From Euryodendron excelsum (taxonomy: Eukaryota; Streptophyta; Magnoliopsida; Ericales; Pentaphylacaceae), in the NCBI GenBank assembly GCA_033060915.1, contig CM065377.1:53150183-53214182 (forward strand): a stretch of DNA of 64,000 nucleotides, read 5' to 3'. The translations under genes and the position numbers were made by a program. How positions within the stretch are numbered: the first letter of the stretch is position 1; every line of letters begins with the position of its first letter. This document shows, piece by piece, positions 1 through 12,700 of this stretch. A model generated the notes under the pieces. It was not told the DNA's origin. It saw nothing but the letters and a program-made list of their open reading frames with translations, and made no database searches.

Positions 1-338
1 GAGAGGCATCGTGAAGACATCATATTAGATATACTCTAAAAAATTAACGGCCCAACATCACATCAATGATCCAACTTCATTTCAACGGCATTAATGTAAA
101 TTCATTTTCAGTCCCCATCGTCACTCTACAGTCTTTTACTATTTCCCCTCAATTCTTATTTCTTTTCTTCCCACGTCAGCCGTCACGTCGCCTTTGTCGT
201 GTAATAACAGAGGCATATTAAGGGAAGTAGCCAAACAGTAATTGGAAGTAGCAAGTTTCTTACCCAGAAGAATTAAGACCATTAGAAACCAATAACGCGG
301 GCTCAAACGCCTATTATACACCCTCAATTTTCACCTTA

Positions 339-344
339 CACGTG
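339..344. promoter_or_regulatory. G-box palindrome (CACGTG)
   Basis: The palindrome is CACGTG within ACACGTGT, an ABRE-like context, about 400 bp upstream of the RLP4 start codon. A second copy lies at 448-453. Two copies so close together are more suggestive than one, but function is inferred. Confidence 0.4.
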
Positions 345-668
345 TCAATTCCGACGGTCACTTTTTCACTTAGTGGGCCCCAGTGTCACCCAACTGACCA
401 GATGTAGGTTTCTCGGTATATAGATCAGTGATTAGTGAGTACGGTACCACGTGTATGCACTGTATGGTCTGATATTCGAAGTGCATTAAACTTGGAAAGC
501 GTCAGAAGTACATTACCGCTGCTTCCTCATGGTCAACTAATTACAGACAATTAAATTTAATTTAATTTCAACTGTAAACCAGCGCACGTCCGAAACACTC
601 TCTTTCTAGATTCTCTCTCTAAAAAGCAAGAAAAAGATGAGACATAGCATGTAGGAATGGCGAGGCTT

Positions 669-670
<2 letters not shown>

Positions 671-710
<40 letters not shown>
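671..710 (+). repeat. (GA)20 microsatellite in the RLP4 leader
   Basis: This is an uninterrupted run of 20 GA dinucleotides, most likely in the 5' UTR, ending 28 bases before the ATG at 739. It is likely to be length-polymorphic. Confidence 0.9.
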
Positions 711-717
<7 letters not shown>

Positions 718-738
718 GCAGGGCATTTCAAAGCTACA

Positions 739-3700
739 ATGCTCAGACACCTCCTCTTACTGTTCTTCACCTTATTCTTAGCTCTGCGTCCCTCGTATCC
801 TCGACCTGGTTAGCTATTACCACTCTTCCCCTCTCTATATGTATATATAATGATTTTTCTTCAATCTGTAGTGACGAGTATGCTTCTAGATTGGATTGGG
901 GTTTTTGAAGTGAATTTTCGCTTGCTCTTTGATTGATTTGTTATAGTTGATGAGTTTATTGAAGTTGTTGTAAGGAGTAAACTGTATGTGTTTATGAATC
1001 GATGCTTAAATTAAAGATTAATCTATTCTTTCTCTGTTGATTCGGTTTATGTAAATTTAGTTTGGACTTCGAATTAGAATATCTGTTTATGTGCTTTTGG
1101 ATTTCAGTATCAATGGTGATGAGGATTGGCATTTTGGTGGGGGGGAACATAATTTGGAATTTTTGTGTTTGCGGACGTAAATTAGGGATCAAATGACAGA
1201 AATGATCACTACATCGCCTCATTGTGGAGAAAATGTAGTTAATAAATCAATGAAAAATTTGTATCTTTAAAGCTTTCTTCCTTAGGAGCAGATATGGCCT
1301 CGAGCGCAGACACATGCACACCCACGAGCACACACACATCTAGAAAATGATCCAGTAAATTGTTCTGAAGACAGCAATTACCTGGTTATTGGAGATTAAG
1401 TAGATTATGTTTTATGGTTTTCTTATACTTTATAAAGCCTAATCTTTTGTCCCATCAGTGGGCTCTTACAGAATCAGCAAGGAGGTTTATCCTTTGCTGA
1501 ATAAAGAAATGACTTTGTTGATGCACGGTGCACAAAAATGATTTATCATATCATGAATAGGAGAGATTGGCTTAGTTAGAGATGTTGGCATTTTCATGAA
1601 CATGTCAATAACAGACATAAAAATGCATTCAGGAATTCTCAATTAGGTAGCCGGTTTTAGGATATGAGTCAGTTCAATTCAACTGGTACTGCATTTCATT
1701 TATTTGCTAAAGCATCTACGTATGAGGATTAGAGGGATTTACTCAATTATTGGGCTCTTCTTCTTCAGTGTTGTATTCTGAATTCTGTTTTGTTCATTGC
1801 AGCACCATATGCTATGCGAATAAGCTGTGGAGCTCGGAATGATGTTCATAGTCCACCAACCAATACGCTGTGGTATAAGGATTTTGCATATACAGGAGGG
1901 ATACCTGCTAATGGAACACGCCCAAGTTTTATCACTCCTCCACTTAACACACTACGCTATTTCCCTCTATCTGAGGGTCCAGAAAATTGCTACAATATTA
2001 ACAGAGTACCTAAAGCCCACTATTCAGTGAGAATGTTCTTTGGATTGGTTGCAGAACCTAATTTTGACAATGAACCTTTATTTGATGTTTCTGTTGAAGG
2101 AACCCAGATTTACTCTCTCAGGTCAGGTTGGAGCAACCATGATGATGAGCAAGCATTTGTTGAAGCCCTTGTATTCCTTACAGATGGCTCTGCCTCCCTT
2201 TGCTTCCATAGCACTGGACATGGAGATCCAGCTATACTTTCAATTGAAATTCTTCAAGTTGATGATGGAGCTTACTATTTTGGACCACAGTGGGGTCAAG
2301 GGACAATCCTAAGAACTGACAGACGACTGAGTTGTGGTGCTGAGAAACCAAAATTTGATGTAGACTATAGTGGGGACCGCTGGGGTGGGGATAGATTCTG
2401 GAATTCCATTACAACTTTTGGTCAAAGTTCTGATCGTGCTATATCTACCACAAACAGCATCAAGCAGGCCTCAAATTCACCAAACTTCTATCCAGAAGCT
2501 CTCTATCAGACTGCTCTTGTTAGTACCGATAATCAGCCAGAATTAACATATACAATGGATGTTGACCCCAATAGAAACTACTCCATTTGGTTGCACTTTG
2601 CAGAGATTGATCCTTCTATCACTGGTGTGGGTCAAAGGGTATTTGACATCCTAATAAATGGTGATATTACTTTTCAAGATGTTGACATTGTGAACATGAC
2701 TGGGGATCTTGTCACCGCTCTTGTATTGAACAAGACTGTCGCTGTTAATGGGAGAACTTTGACAATAACCACGCACCCTAAGAAAGGTCATGCCATAATC
2801 AGTGCTATTGAAATCTTTGAGGTTGTTACTGCTGAGTCTAAAACTTTGCCAGATGAAGGTAAATACCTTAACTTCCTTAATTATTACACAAATGAGCAAA
2901 CTTGGTTTTTATTTAGTTGTTTGACTTTGAAATATTTTTGCAACTTTCACAAGGTCATATTTGTTCAAATTATCATAGCTCTTTTGTTTCACTCCTTTTA
3001 TGATTATGTGCTTTATAATGTGATGCGAAAATGGTACTTTAATTGTAAACTGTCTTCTTGTTTTTATTATGTTTTCTTCTTTTGATAAGTAAAGTATATC
3101 ACTAAAGGTGCCGAAAGAGGGTGCTTCTTATTTTGAATTAAGTAATCCATAAATGAGTTTCTACAACTTCTTGTGACGCACATCAGAGGCTCAGTTACTT
3201 TCTTAAGGTGTTCATATGTGCTATTCAGTCACCATGATACCCATAGTAAGGTAGTGTCCTGCCAAGAACAATCATCTGTTGCATCCAAATTCCAAATTGG
3301 ATGTTAGTTCTTCACAAATTGGATTAGGCTGGGACCTTCTTGTTATAATCATGTTAAGATGTTGCTCAAAATCTGTCTGGCATGTCATGTGTTTTAGTTT
3401 CTTTTGCTTTTGAAAGTTAGCATACTTTATACCTTTTGTGACTAACTTTGGATGACATTAATATTTATAATATTGTATCAATCAGTCTCTAAGGTACTCC
3501 AAATTGTCTTTCTGCTGGAGAGATTGTGCATGTCTAGTTCTCTTTTATTACTCTAAGCCAATAAAAGATACAAAAAAGCAGTAAAAATGAGAGGATGCGG
3601 TAGAAAAGATAAATCTTGAAGAAAAGTCTCTGTCTTCCTCTCGTGCTACCAGCAAGGTATGAAACTCCCAAACACTTTATCCTGAATGCAATGCACAATT

Positions 3701-6700
3701 TAACACTTGGCTATCCTTGTCAAGGGAAGTTCATCTAGGGCACCTATACCTTGAAAATCCAATTGTATATTAGAGATTCACTGGTTCTTGCTGAGCTTGG
3801 ATGAGGGTGAAACTTGGAGAGTGCTAAGCCTGGCTACTTTCTAATCCATGGTCTATGTTCTGATGTTTGCTATTGCCAATTTGCCACCCCTGCAATAGCT
3901 CTGCTGCTACATGAGATGGTTAGGATTTTGACTTAGTGATGCTTTACAGTGTTGGATCCTATGATAATTTTGAAACTACCTACCTCAGGAACTCCATTGC
4001 TTGGCCGCTAGAGGAAAGTTAAAGTTTGAGTGAGGTATTATGATAAACCTTACTTGGCTGCTCAAAGAAATTTTGATGTTCAATGAGGTTGTCACCAAAA
4101 CAATAAAGCTGCAAAATTGGAGCACTTCGTTTTTTTTTTTTTTTTAATCTTATTTTTCTGTTTTCACTTCACCTTTAAAATTTTCTTCGTTATTCTGTCA
4201 ACCTTCTATGGTCTTTTGACCTCTGCAATTGAAAGCCTTGTGTGAAGGAACAAATTGATTAGGATATGCTTTCTGATTGCAAATTGCTCTAGGAACTTAG
4301 AAAAATGACAGTACATACTGTCTATATAAAAAATGAAAGGAACCAAAGTAGAAAATAAAGGAATTAAAGATGCTCATTCAACAAGTGAGCAACCTAAAAT
4401 TGGTAGATTGATCTATTTCGGAAGCACACATGTATTATAATAAGGAAAGTTCTTCATATCTAAATTGTTTTTCGGTTATATCTGTTGGATAAATAGTTCC
4501 TATTTAATCACTACGTGTATAATTAGTGATCACAACCAATAAGATAACACGAATTATCTAATTATCAACTAGAAGCAATTTTAACTAGAAGACAATTAGA
4601 ATCTGAATAAGAACAAACTAAATCGTAACGACTTACCCGGTTGTCGTTCACAAAAATAGAAAATGTAGAAATCGAAAGATAGATCGAGTCGAGTGTTTCA
4701 CACTCTCTCCTTAAAGACAGATTCACCCCCCACAGTTGGTGCTCACGGGATGATAGGCGTCTGACTCCCAGGATAAAACGATCTCAGCAGTCTTTAGGCA
4801 GCACTTCGATAAAAACTGCTCGGCGGCTTCACCAGATGATCTGAACTCTCTCAGGAAGAAAATACGGGAGGAAGAAGGAATTCGTTGTATGCAACAATCG
4901 GAATTTTTCTTATGTTATGAATGCTAGAATGCTGCTCTATTTATAGAGCCCAGGTGCCTGTTCGAAACACTGGTTCGAACAGGTACCAGCAGCCAAACAG
5001 TCCCTTACCGGAGGGACACACCTGTTCGGTCAACGGTCACACCTGTTCGGTCAACGGTCACATCTGTTCGGTCAAACCGTCAAAAATTAATTAATTAATT
5101 AATATAAAATTAATTAATAAAATAATTAATTAATTTAATTCCGACCCTAGCCCAAAAAAGAAAGACTTGAACCGAACCCACGACCCACGCCCACGTCCCG
5201 TCCCGAACCGGACCGGACGGGCGGGCGGCGGCGGCGGCGCGCGCGCGTGTGGAGTATTGGGTCAACCCATGGGTTCCATAGATCCTCCCCCTTTCACAAA
5301 AGTGGGGTGCCCCTTGGGGCCCAAACCTTACTCCAAACTTGGGTTATATATGGACAACTTATTTCCCATGAGAAATCAATGTGGGATAACCCACTTTCAA
5401 CTACATAACCCATATTCAAGGGGGTGACTTTGGAAGCCAATAACTCATTCAATCTTACACGGATTTGAGCAAGTAAATAGTCTAGATTCATCTCCTCTCG
5501 GAGGTGAATCCAACGCACCAATGACCCGACACAAAGGATGCATGGGTCCCACATTTATATTGGCTCAAAGATCAACAAAATAATGGGTTTACACCCATTT
5601 ATTCTAACAATCCCCCACATGAATGAGATTGGCTGGAAATGAAAAATGCACATGAGAATACTGACTTGACACAGAGAGAGAGAGAGAGACAGGTAGAAAG
5701 TTACCGCATCGGGAAAGGTGGCTTTTGGCTTTGAACCTTCCCTAGTGAAATACCATCGGATTTATTTGGCTAACCAGTGAACATGATGTCTTGAACTGTT
5801 CAGCCGTTTATATAAACCAAGACAATAGTACTCACACGGTTCCTTTCAAATCATCTAGTGATCCATTCGGTTGTGTTCATTTTGGCCCTGAACAATGCCT
5901 GGTAGATTCATGAGTACTCTAGAGAAATTAGCCTTAAGAATTTCTCATAGAAGCGGCCCCTTCATACTCATATAGGTGATCTCTTATTAAGAGTATCCTG
6001 CTATACTCCACTTGGAATTCCAAGGTATAAGAATCATTAAGAGCTAAGCTCATCCTAAACACTGTCTACAGGTTATCACTATTTCATCATAGAAATGGAC
6101 AGCGGAACGAGTTCCTCAGTGATTTGTCTTAAGTCACGCACAATTTTGTTGTCCCGTTGAACCTAGATCTTGGGATCTCCAGTCAGCTAGGTTGGGTTGC
6201 CATTATGGTGACTTTTTAAGTCATAGGCTTAAGGCCCATTCCCCTCGATGAATTCTCTACTTGATCTTTCGTCAAGCCTTTTGTAAGCGGATCCGTAATG
6301 TTGTCCTCAGACTTGATGTAATCAATGGATATAATTCCATTAGAAAGCATTTGCCTCACAGTATTATGTCGTCGACGTATATGTCGTGACTTCCCATTAT
6401 ACATGTGGTTTTGTGCTCTTGCTATTGCAGATTGACTATCGCAATGTATGCATATAGCAGAGACTGGTTTAGGCCACACGGGAATATCCTCCAGAAAGTT
6501 ACGAAGCCACTCTGCTTCCTCTCCTGCTTTATCTAAAGCGATAAACTCAGATTCCATGGTGGATCTGGCTATGCAAGTTTGTTTTGAGGATTTCCAAGAT
6601 ATTGCTGCACCTCCTAGAGTAAACACATATCCACTTGTGGATTTAGAGTCTCTAGTGTCAGATATCCAATTTGCGTCTGTGTAACCTTCTACAACAGCTG

Positions 6701-9700
6701 GATATCTCGTATAGTGCAGCCCATAATTCAAGGTGTATCTCAGATACCTGAGAACCCTAACTATGGCCTTCCAGTGGTTTAACCCTGGGTTACTCGTATA
6801 TCTGCTCAATCTGCTTACCGTATAAGCAATATCCGGACGTGTGCAATTCATGAGATACATTAAACTGCCAATTATCCGTGAGTATTCTAATTGAGATATG
6901 CCTTCATCATCGTTCTTGTATAAATGTAGAAAACAATCTATGGGTGTGTTTGCTAGACCGTTATCAGACTTACTAAACTTATCGAGTATCTTCTCGACAT
7001 AATGAGTCTGTGATAACGCATATCCCTCAGATGTTTTAGTAATCTTAATACCAAGTATAACATCTGCAATCCCTAGATCCTTCATGTCAAACTTACTGTT
7101 CAACAATTTCTTAGTAGCTTTAATAACCTCAGTATTGCTACCAATGATAATCATATCATCTACATAAAGACAAACAAGGACATAACCATGAGCAGTGTTC
7201 TTCACATAAACACATTTATCGCATTCATTTATCTTGAAGCCGTTTGACAGCATAGCATTATCAAACTTCTCATGCCATTGTTTCGGAGCTTGTTTTAATC
7301 CATATAAAGACTTAACAAGTTTGCATACTTTTTTCTCTTTGCCAGGAACAATGAATCCTTCAGGTTGCTCCATATAAATCTCCTCATTCAAATCTCCATT
7401 TAAGAATGCCGTTTACATCCATTTGATGAATCTCAAGATTATGTAAAGCCGCAAAGGCTATCAAGATACGTATGGACGTTATTCTGGTTACAGGAGAATA
7501 TGTATCGAAATAATCCACTCCCTCAGTTTGCTTGTAGCCTTTGACTACAAGTCTGGCCTTGTATTTGTCAATTGAGCCATCTGCTTTCATCTTCCTCTTG
7601 AATATCCACTTGTATCCAAGGGGTTTATTACCAGGTGGAAGATCCACTAGTTCCCATGTATGATTTTGCAGAATTGACTCAACTTCACTATGGATAGCCT
7701 CTTTCCACAAAGGTGCTTCCGGAGAGGACATTGCTTCTTTGTAACTCTGAGGTTCATTTTCTACCACATATGTTAGAAAATCAGGACCGAATGATTTTGC
7801 AACCTTTGTCCTTTTACCTCTTCTAGGTTCAGCGTCGTTTTCTTTATCCACTGACCCATAGTCTTTATCTACAATGGTATCATGAGTTCGTTTAAGCAAA
7901 CTTGATCCATGTGTAGACTTATACGGAAACTCCTCCTCAAAGAAGGATACATTCCTAGACTCCATTATTGTATTCACATGAATATCTGATATTTTAGACT
8001 TGTGAACCAGAAATCGATATGCACTGCTATGTTCGGCATAGCCAATAAATATACAATCAACTGTTTGTGGTCCTAATTTTACCTTATTGGGTAAAGGAAC
8101 CGCTACCTTAGCTAAACAACCCCATACTCTCAAGTATTTATAGGAAGGTTTTCGACCTTTCCACATCTCATAAGGGGTTTTGCCAAGTTTCTTGTGGGGT
8201 ATCTTGTTGAGAACATAGTTGGCGGATAGCAACGCTTCCCCCCACAAATTCTGGGGTGCCCCAGAACTTATCAACATAGCATTCATCATCTCTTTTAGAG
8301 TGCGATTCTTTCGCTCAGCAACTCCATTTTGCTGAGGTGAATAAGGTGCAGTGGTTTGATGTATGATACCATGTTCAACACATAGTTGTGCAAATGGTGA
8401 TTCATACTCACCACCTCTATCACTTTTTAACACCTTAATCTTTTTGCTAAGTTGATTCTCAACTTCACTCTTGTATTGTATAAACATGTCTATTGCTTCA
8501 TCTTTACTTCTCATTAAGTAGACGTGACAATAGCGAGTGCAATCATCAATGAAAGTTATGAAGTATTTTTTTTCCCACCTCGAGTTTGAACATATTTCAA
8601 GTCACAAACGTCACTATGAATTAGTTCAAGTGGTTCCGTACTTCTTTCAATTGATTTAAACTGAGTTCTAGTCAACTTTGCCTCAACGCAAGTTGCACAT
8701 TTATCATTAGCATTAAAATCAAGTTTAGGCAAAGACTCTAATTTAACTAATCTACGCATGGTATCAAAGTTAACATGACCTAGTCTACCATGCCATACAT
8801 TTGAAGACTGAAGCAAGTAAATAGAAGATGCAGTATTATTACTAGAAGGCTTAGGAGCCACAGTCATTACATTAAGTTTGAAGAGCCCATTGCTCAGATA
8901 TCCCTTTCCCACAAACATTCCCCCCTTAGTAAGTACAAACTTATCACTCTCAAACACCAACTTAAAACCCTTCTTACTCAACAATGAACCAGAGACTAAA
9001 TTCTTACGAATGTCTGGCACATGGAACACCTCATTCAGAGTAAGTTCTTTGCCGGAAGTCATTTTCAGAACGATCTTCCCTTGACCTTCAACCTTTGAGG
9101 TTGCCGAGTTGCCCATGTAGAGTTGTTCACCGTCCACTGAGTGGTAAGATGTGAACATCCACTTGTTGGCACAGATGTGACGAGTGGCCCCAGTGTCCAC
9201 CCACCATTCTTTAGTATTGCCAACCAAGTTTATCTCAGAAATTACGGCAGAAAGATTCAGGTCTTCCACATTGGCACAGAGATCCTCGGTCACATTGGCT
9301 TGAGCAGATTTCTTCTTGTGGTTCTCTGGATCCTTCTTCTCAAGATCCTTACGCTTGCGACATTCCTTGGCCGTATGACCAGTCCTGCCGCAGACGTAAC
9401 ATTTCCCTTTGAACCTTTTGAAATCGCCACCTTTGGAACCTTGGTAGGACCCTTGACCTTCATGCTTTCGCTTTTTGTCGTTGGATTTGGCTTGCTCCAC
9501 CACATTTGCCTTTGACACCATATGGGTGTTAACAAACTTCTTCTCAGAAGCTCGATTGTCTTCCTCAATTCTTAGCCTGACGATAAGTTCCTCAAGCCTC
9601 ATCTCCTTGCGCTTATGCTTCAGATAGTTCTTGAATTCTTTCCAGGACGGCGGCAATTTTTCAATTATCGCAGCCACTTGGAAAGACTCACTCAGAACCA

Positions 9701-12700
9701 TGCCTTCGGCATGGATGTCATGAAGTATAACTTGGAGATCCTGGACCTGGCTAATAACTGTTTTAGAATCAAACATTTTGTAATCAAGGAACTTACCGAC
9801 CACAAATTTCTTTGAGCCGGCGTCTTCCGTCTTATACTTCTTGTCTAAAGATTCCCACAGTTCTTTTGCCGTCTGCACGGCACAATACACGTTGTAGAGT
9901 GTATTATCCAGTCCATTGAGGATATAGTTCCTACATAGGAAGTCAGCATGTTTCCATGCTTCCACCGCCGCAACTACTTGCTGGTCGGACTCATTCTCGT
10001 TCAGAGTAGGAACATCTTCACGAAGAAATTTTGCCAAGTTCAGAGTCGTCAGGTAGAACAACATTTTCTGTTGCCACCTTTTGAAATCAGTTCCATTGAA
10101 CTTCTCTGGCTTTTCTCCGTGATTCACCGGCACATTTGGTGTATGCACTTGATTCACCGGCACTGTCATTGTCGGTACCGGTGTCTCAATCACAGTAGGA
10201 GTTGAAGTAAGAGTAGGAATAGGAGTATCATCAGCCATTTCTGGATTAACCAATTTTACACAAAATTTGAGTATTAATCCAGAAACGATATATAACACGA
10301 CACTAATTAACATAGTTAAAAAATAGGAATTGAATCTGTCTTTAAGATTGTTGGATAAATAGTTCCTATTTAATCACTACGTGTATAATTAGTGATCACA
10401 ACCAATAAGATAACACGAATTATCTAATTATCAACTAGAAGCAATTTTAACTAGAAGACAATTAGAATCTGAATAAGAACAAACTAAATCGTAACGACTT
10501 ACCCGGTTGTCGTTCACAAAAATAGAAAATGTAGAAATCGAAAGATAGATCGAGTCGAGTGTTTCACACTCTCTCCTTAAAGACAGATTCACCCCCCACA
10601 GTTGGTGCTCACGGGATGATGGGCGTCTGACTCCCAGGATAAAACGATCTCAGCAGTCTTTAGGCAGCACTTCGATAAAAACTGCTCGGCGGCTTCACCA
10701 GATGATCTGAACTCTCTCAGGAAGAAAATACGGGAGGAAGAAGGAATTCGTTGTATGCAACAATCGGAATTTTTCTTATGTTATGAATGCTAGAATGCTG
10801 CTCTATTTATAGAGCCCAGGTGCCTGTTCGAAACACTGGTTCGAACAGGTACCAGCAGCCAAACAGTCCCTTACCGGAGGGACACACCTGTTCGGTCAAC
10901 GGTCACATCTGTTCGGTCAAACCGTCAAAAATTAATTAATTAATTAATATAAAATTAATTAATAAAATAATTAATTAATTTAATTCCGACCCTAGCCCAA
11001 AAAGGAAAGACTTGAACCGAACCCACGACCCACGTCCCGTCCCGAACCGGCGGCGGCGGCGGCGCGCGCTCGTGTGGAGTATTGGGTCAACCCATGGGTT
11101 CCATAGGTCCTCCCCCTTTCACAAAAGTGGGGTGCCCCTTGGGGCCCAAACCTTACTCCAAACTTGGGTTATATATGGACAACTTATTTCCCATGAGAAA
11201 TCAATGTGGGATAACCCACTTTCAACTACATAACCCATATTCAAGGGGGTGACTTTGGAAGCCAATAACTCATTCAATCCTACACGGATTTGAGCAAGTA
11301 AATAGTCTAGATTCATCTCCTCTCGGAGGTGAATCCAACGCACCAATGACCCGACACAAAAGATGCATGGGTCCCACATTTATATTGGCTCAAAGATCAA
11401 CAAAATAATGGGTTTACACCCATTTATTCTAACAATATCTTGTCTAACCATTTAGCATGGCCTCTGCAATTCTTTGTAATGCATGATGCAAGTGCAGCAA
11501 CTTGCCTGGTTGATCTCGTTGCCATTATCTAACTCTTCCCTTTGTAGTACTTACAAAAGTTGTATATGTTTTAATAAACTTATTGATGTGGTTACGATAA
11601 TTAGCTTCCCAGTTATTCTTCATTTACTTTCCATATGTGGTCCATGTTACAAAGAATGTCGCTGCTCTTGGAATATTTGATGAGCTCTTAATAAAAATGA
11701 CTTCCTTTGTTTATTCTAGTTGGGGCTTTGCAAACATTGAAGAGTGCATTGGGGCTTCCTCTTCGTTTTGGGTGGAATGGTGATCCATGTGTTCCCCAAC
11801 AGCATCCATGGAGTGGAGCAGATTGTCAATTTGACAGAACTAGCAGTAAATGGGTCATTGATGGACTGTTTGTTTCTTGATCTTATACTTCATTTCATAT
11901 TTTTCTCGTTCCCTTTTGTCATTTTGTGATCATTTATTGTCGTCTATATATCCTATTGTTAGTTTTGCATGCTGCTGTGTTCTTAATTTTTCTCAAGCAA
12001 AATTTTTGCGTTTCAAAACTTTTTTTTTTAAAAAATTAGTGAATTACGTTTCAAAACTTTGGGACAGATCTACTTTTACACAAATTATCTGTTGCAAACA
12101 CTGTGATGATATTGAATTCAAGTTTACCAAATGAGCATCAATGAAAGATAGAGCTGCTTGACTTTGTAATTGGTTTCCTTTTCTCAGTTGTATGATCTAA
12201 TCATTGGTTAGTTTAGAAAACATGTTGATATGAACTCCTGTTATTCTCATATCCTAAATCAGAGTTAGCTCGACAATGTCTATATCCTAAAGTATTTGGG
12301 CGCACAAGAGTCCTGCTTTTCCAGTTACCCCATCTCAAGTCGGAAAAGCCTTATCCTCAGCACTTGGTGTAGGGCGTGGATCCTATTTAACTGTTATCTT
12401 TTGTGAGTTGTGTTGGGCAATTGGGCGTCATTCTTCCTGCTTAATTCAACGAGCAATGTCATTTTCAGTCTGTCCCCATTAATAGTGTTGCTGCAAGCTA
12501 ACAGAAGCACTTTCAGGCATCTGTTGGGCATCAACTTTCCCATGTTTACACGTATTACAACTTGTATATACCATCATAGTCTAGCTTAAAGCAAAACTTT
12601 CCGAATCTGTGGCATCTAGTAGTTCCAACTTAAATTTATCCCCACTCCAAGTTTGACCACTGAACATATACTGTAGACCATCAATTTATAGGACGAGACA

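Larger units (their letters stand above)
1..738 (+). promoter_or_regulatory. Upstream region and 5' leader of the RLP4-like gene
   Basis: No gene is visible here. The stretch ends 1 base before the RLP4 start codon. It holds two CACGTG palindromes (339-344, in an ACACGTGT context, and 448-453), the core bound by plant bZIP and bHLH factors. A possible TATA element (TATATAG) lies near 417-423. The leader contains a perfect 20-copy GA run at 671-710, 28 bases before the ATG. Such purine runs are common in plant 5' leaders. The transcription start cannot be fixed from sequence alone. Confidence 0.5.
4483..11434 (-). mobile_element. Full-length Ty1/copia LTR retrotransposon, antisense in RLP4 intron 2
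   Basis: The element is 6,952 bp with LTRs at 4483-5609 and 10349-11434. Both LTRs begin TGTTGG and end TAACA on the + strand, and both flanks carry ATATC. The coding strand is minus, with gag, protease, integrase, reverse transcriptase and RNase H in that order, which is the copia order. A purine tract (TGTGGGGGAT on the minus strand, 5610-5619) adjoins the 3' LTR. By eye the LTRs differ by about half a dozen substitutions plus two length changes, so the insertion is recent. The polyprotein has two frameshifts, so the copy looks non-autonomous. Confidence 0.95.
2859..11719 (+). other. Intron 2 of RLP4, enlarged by a retrotransposon
   Basis: The intron is 8,861 bp, of which 6,952 bp are the copia element at 4483-11434. 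Without the element and one target-site copy it would be about 1.9 kb. Donor GTAAAT at 2859 and acceptor TCTAG at 11715-11719 both lie outside the insertion and look normal. Open frames read into the intron past 2859 are read-through, not exon. Confidence 0.85.

Noticed and set aside
2859..3085. Continuation of the malectin exon frame past residue DEG
   Set aside because: A good GT donor at 2859 and the matching phase of exon 3 show that this is intron; the read-through residues are AT-rich and unlike the family.
5167..5554. Open frames in both LTRs of the copia element (also 11012-11379)
   Set aside because: They lie in GC-rich LTR sequence, have no domain, and occur equally in both LTRs.
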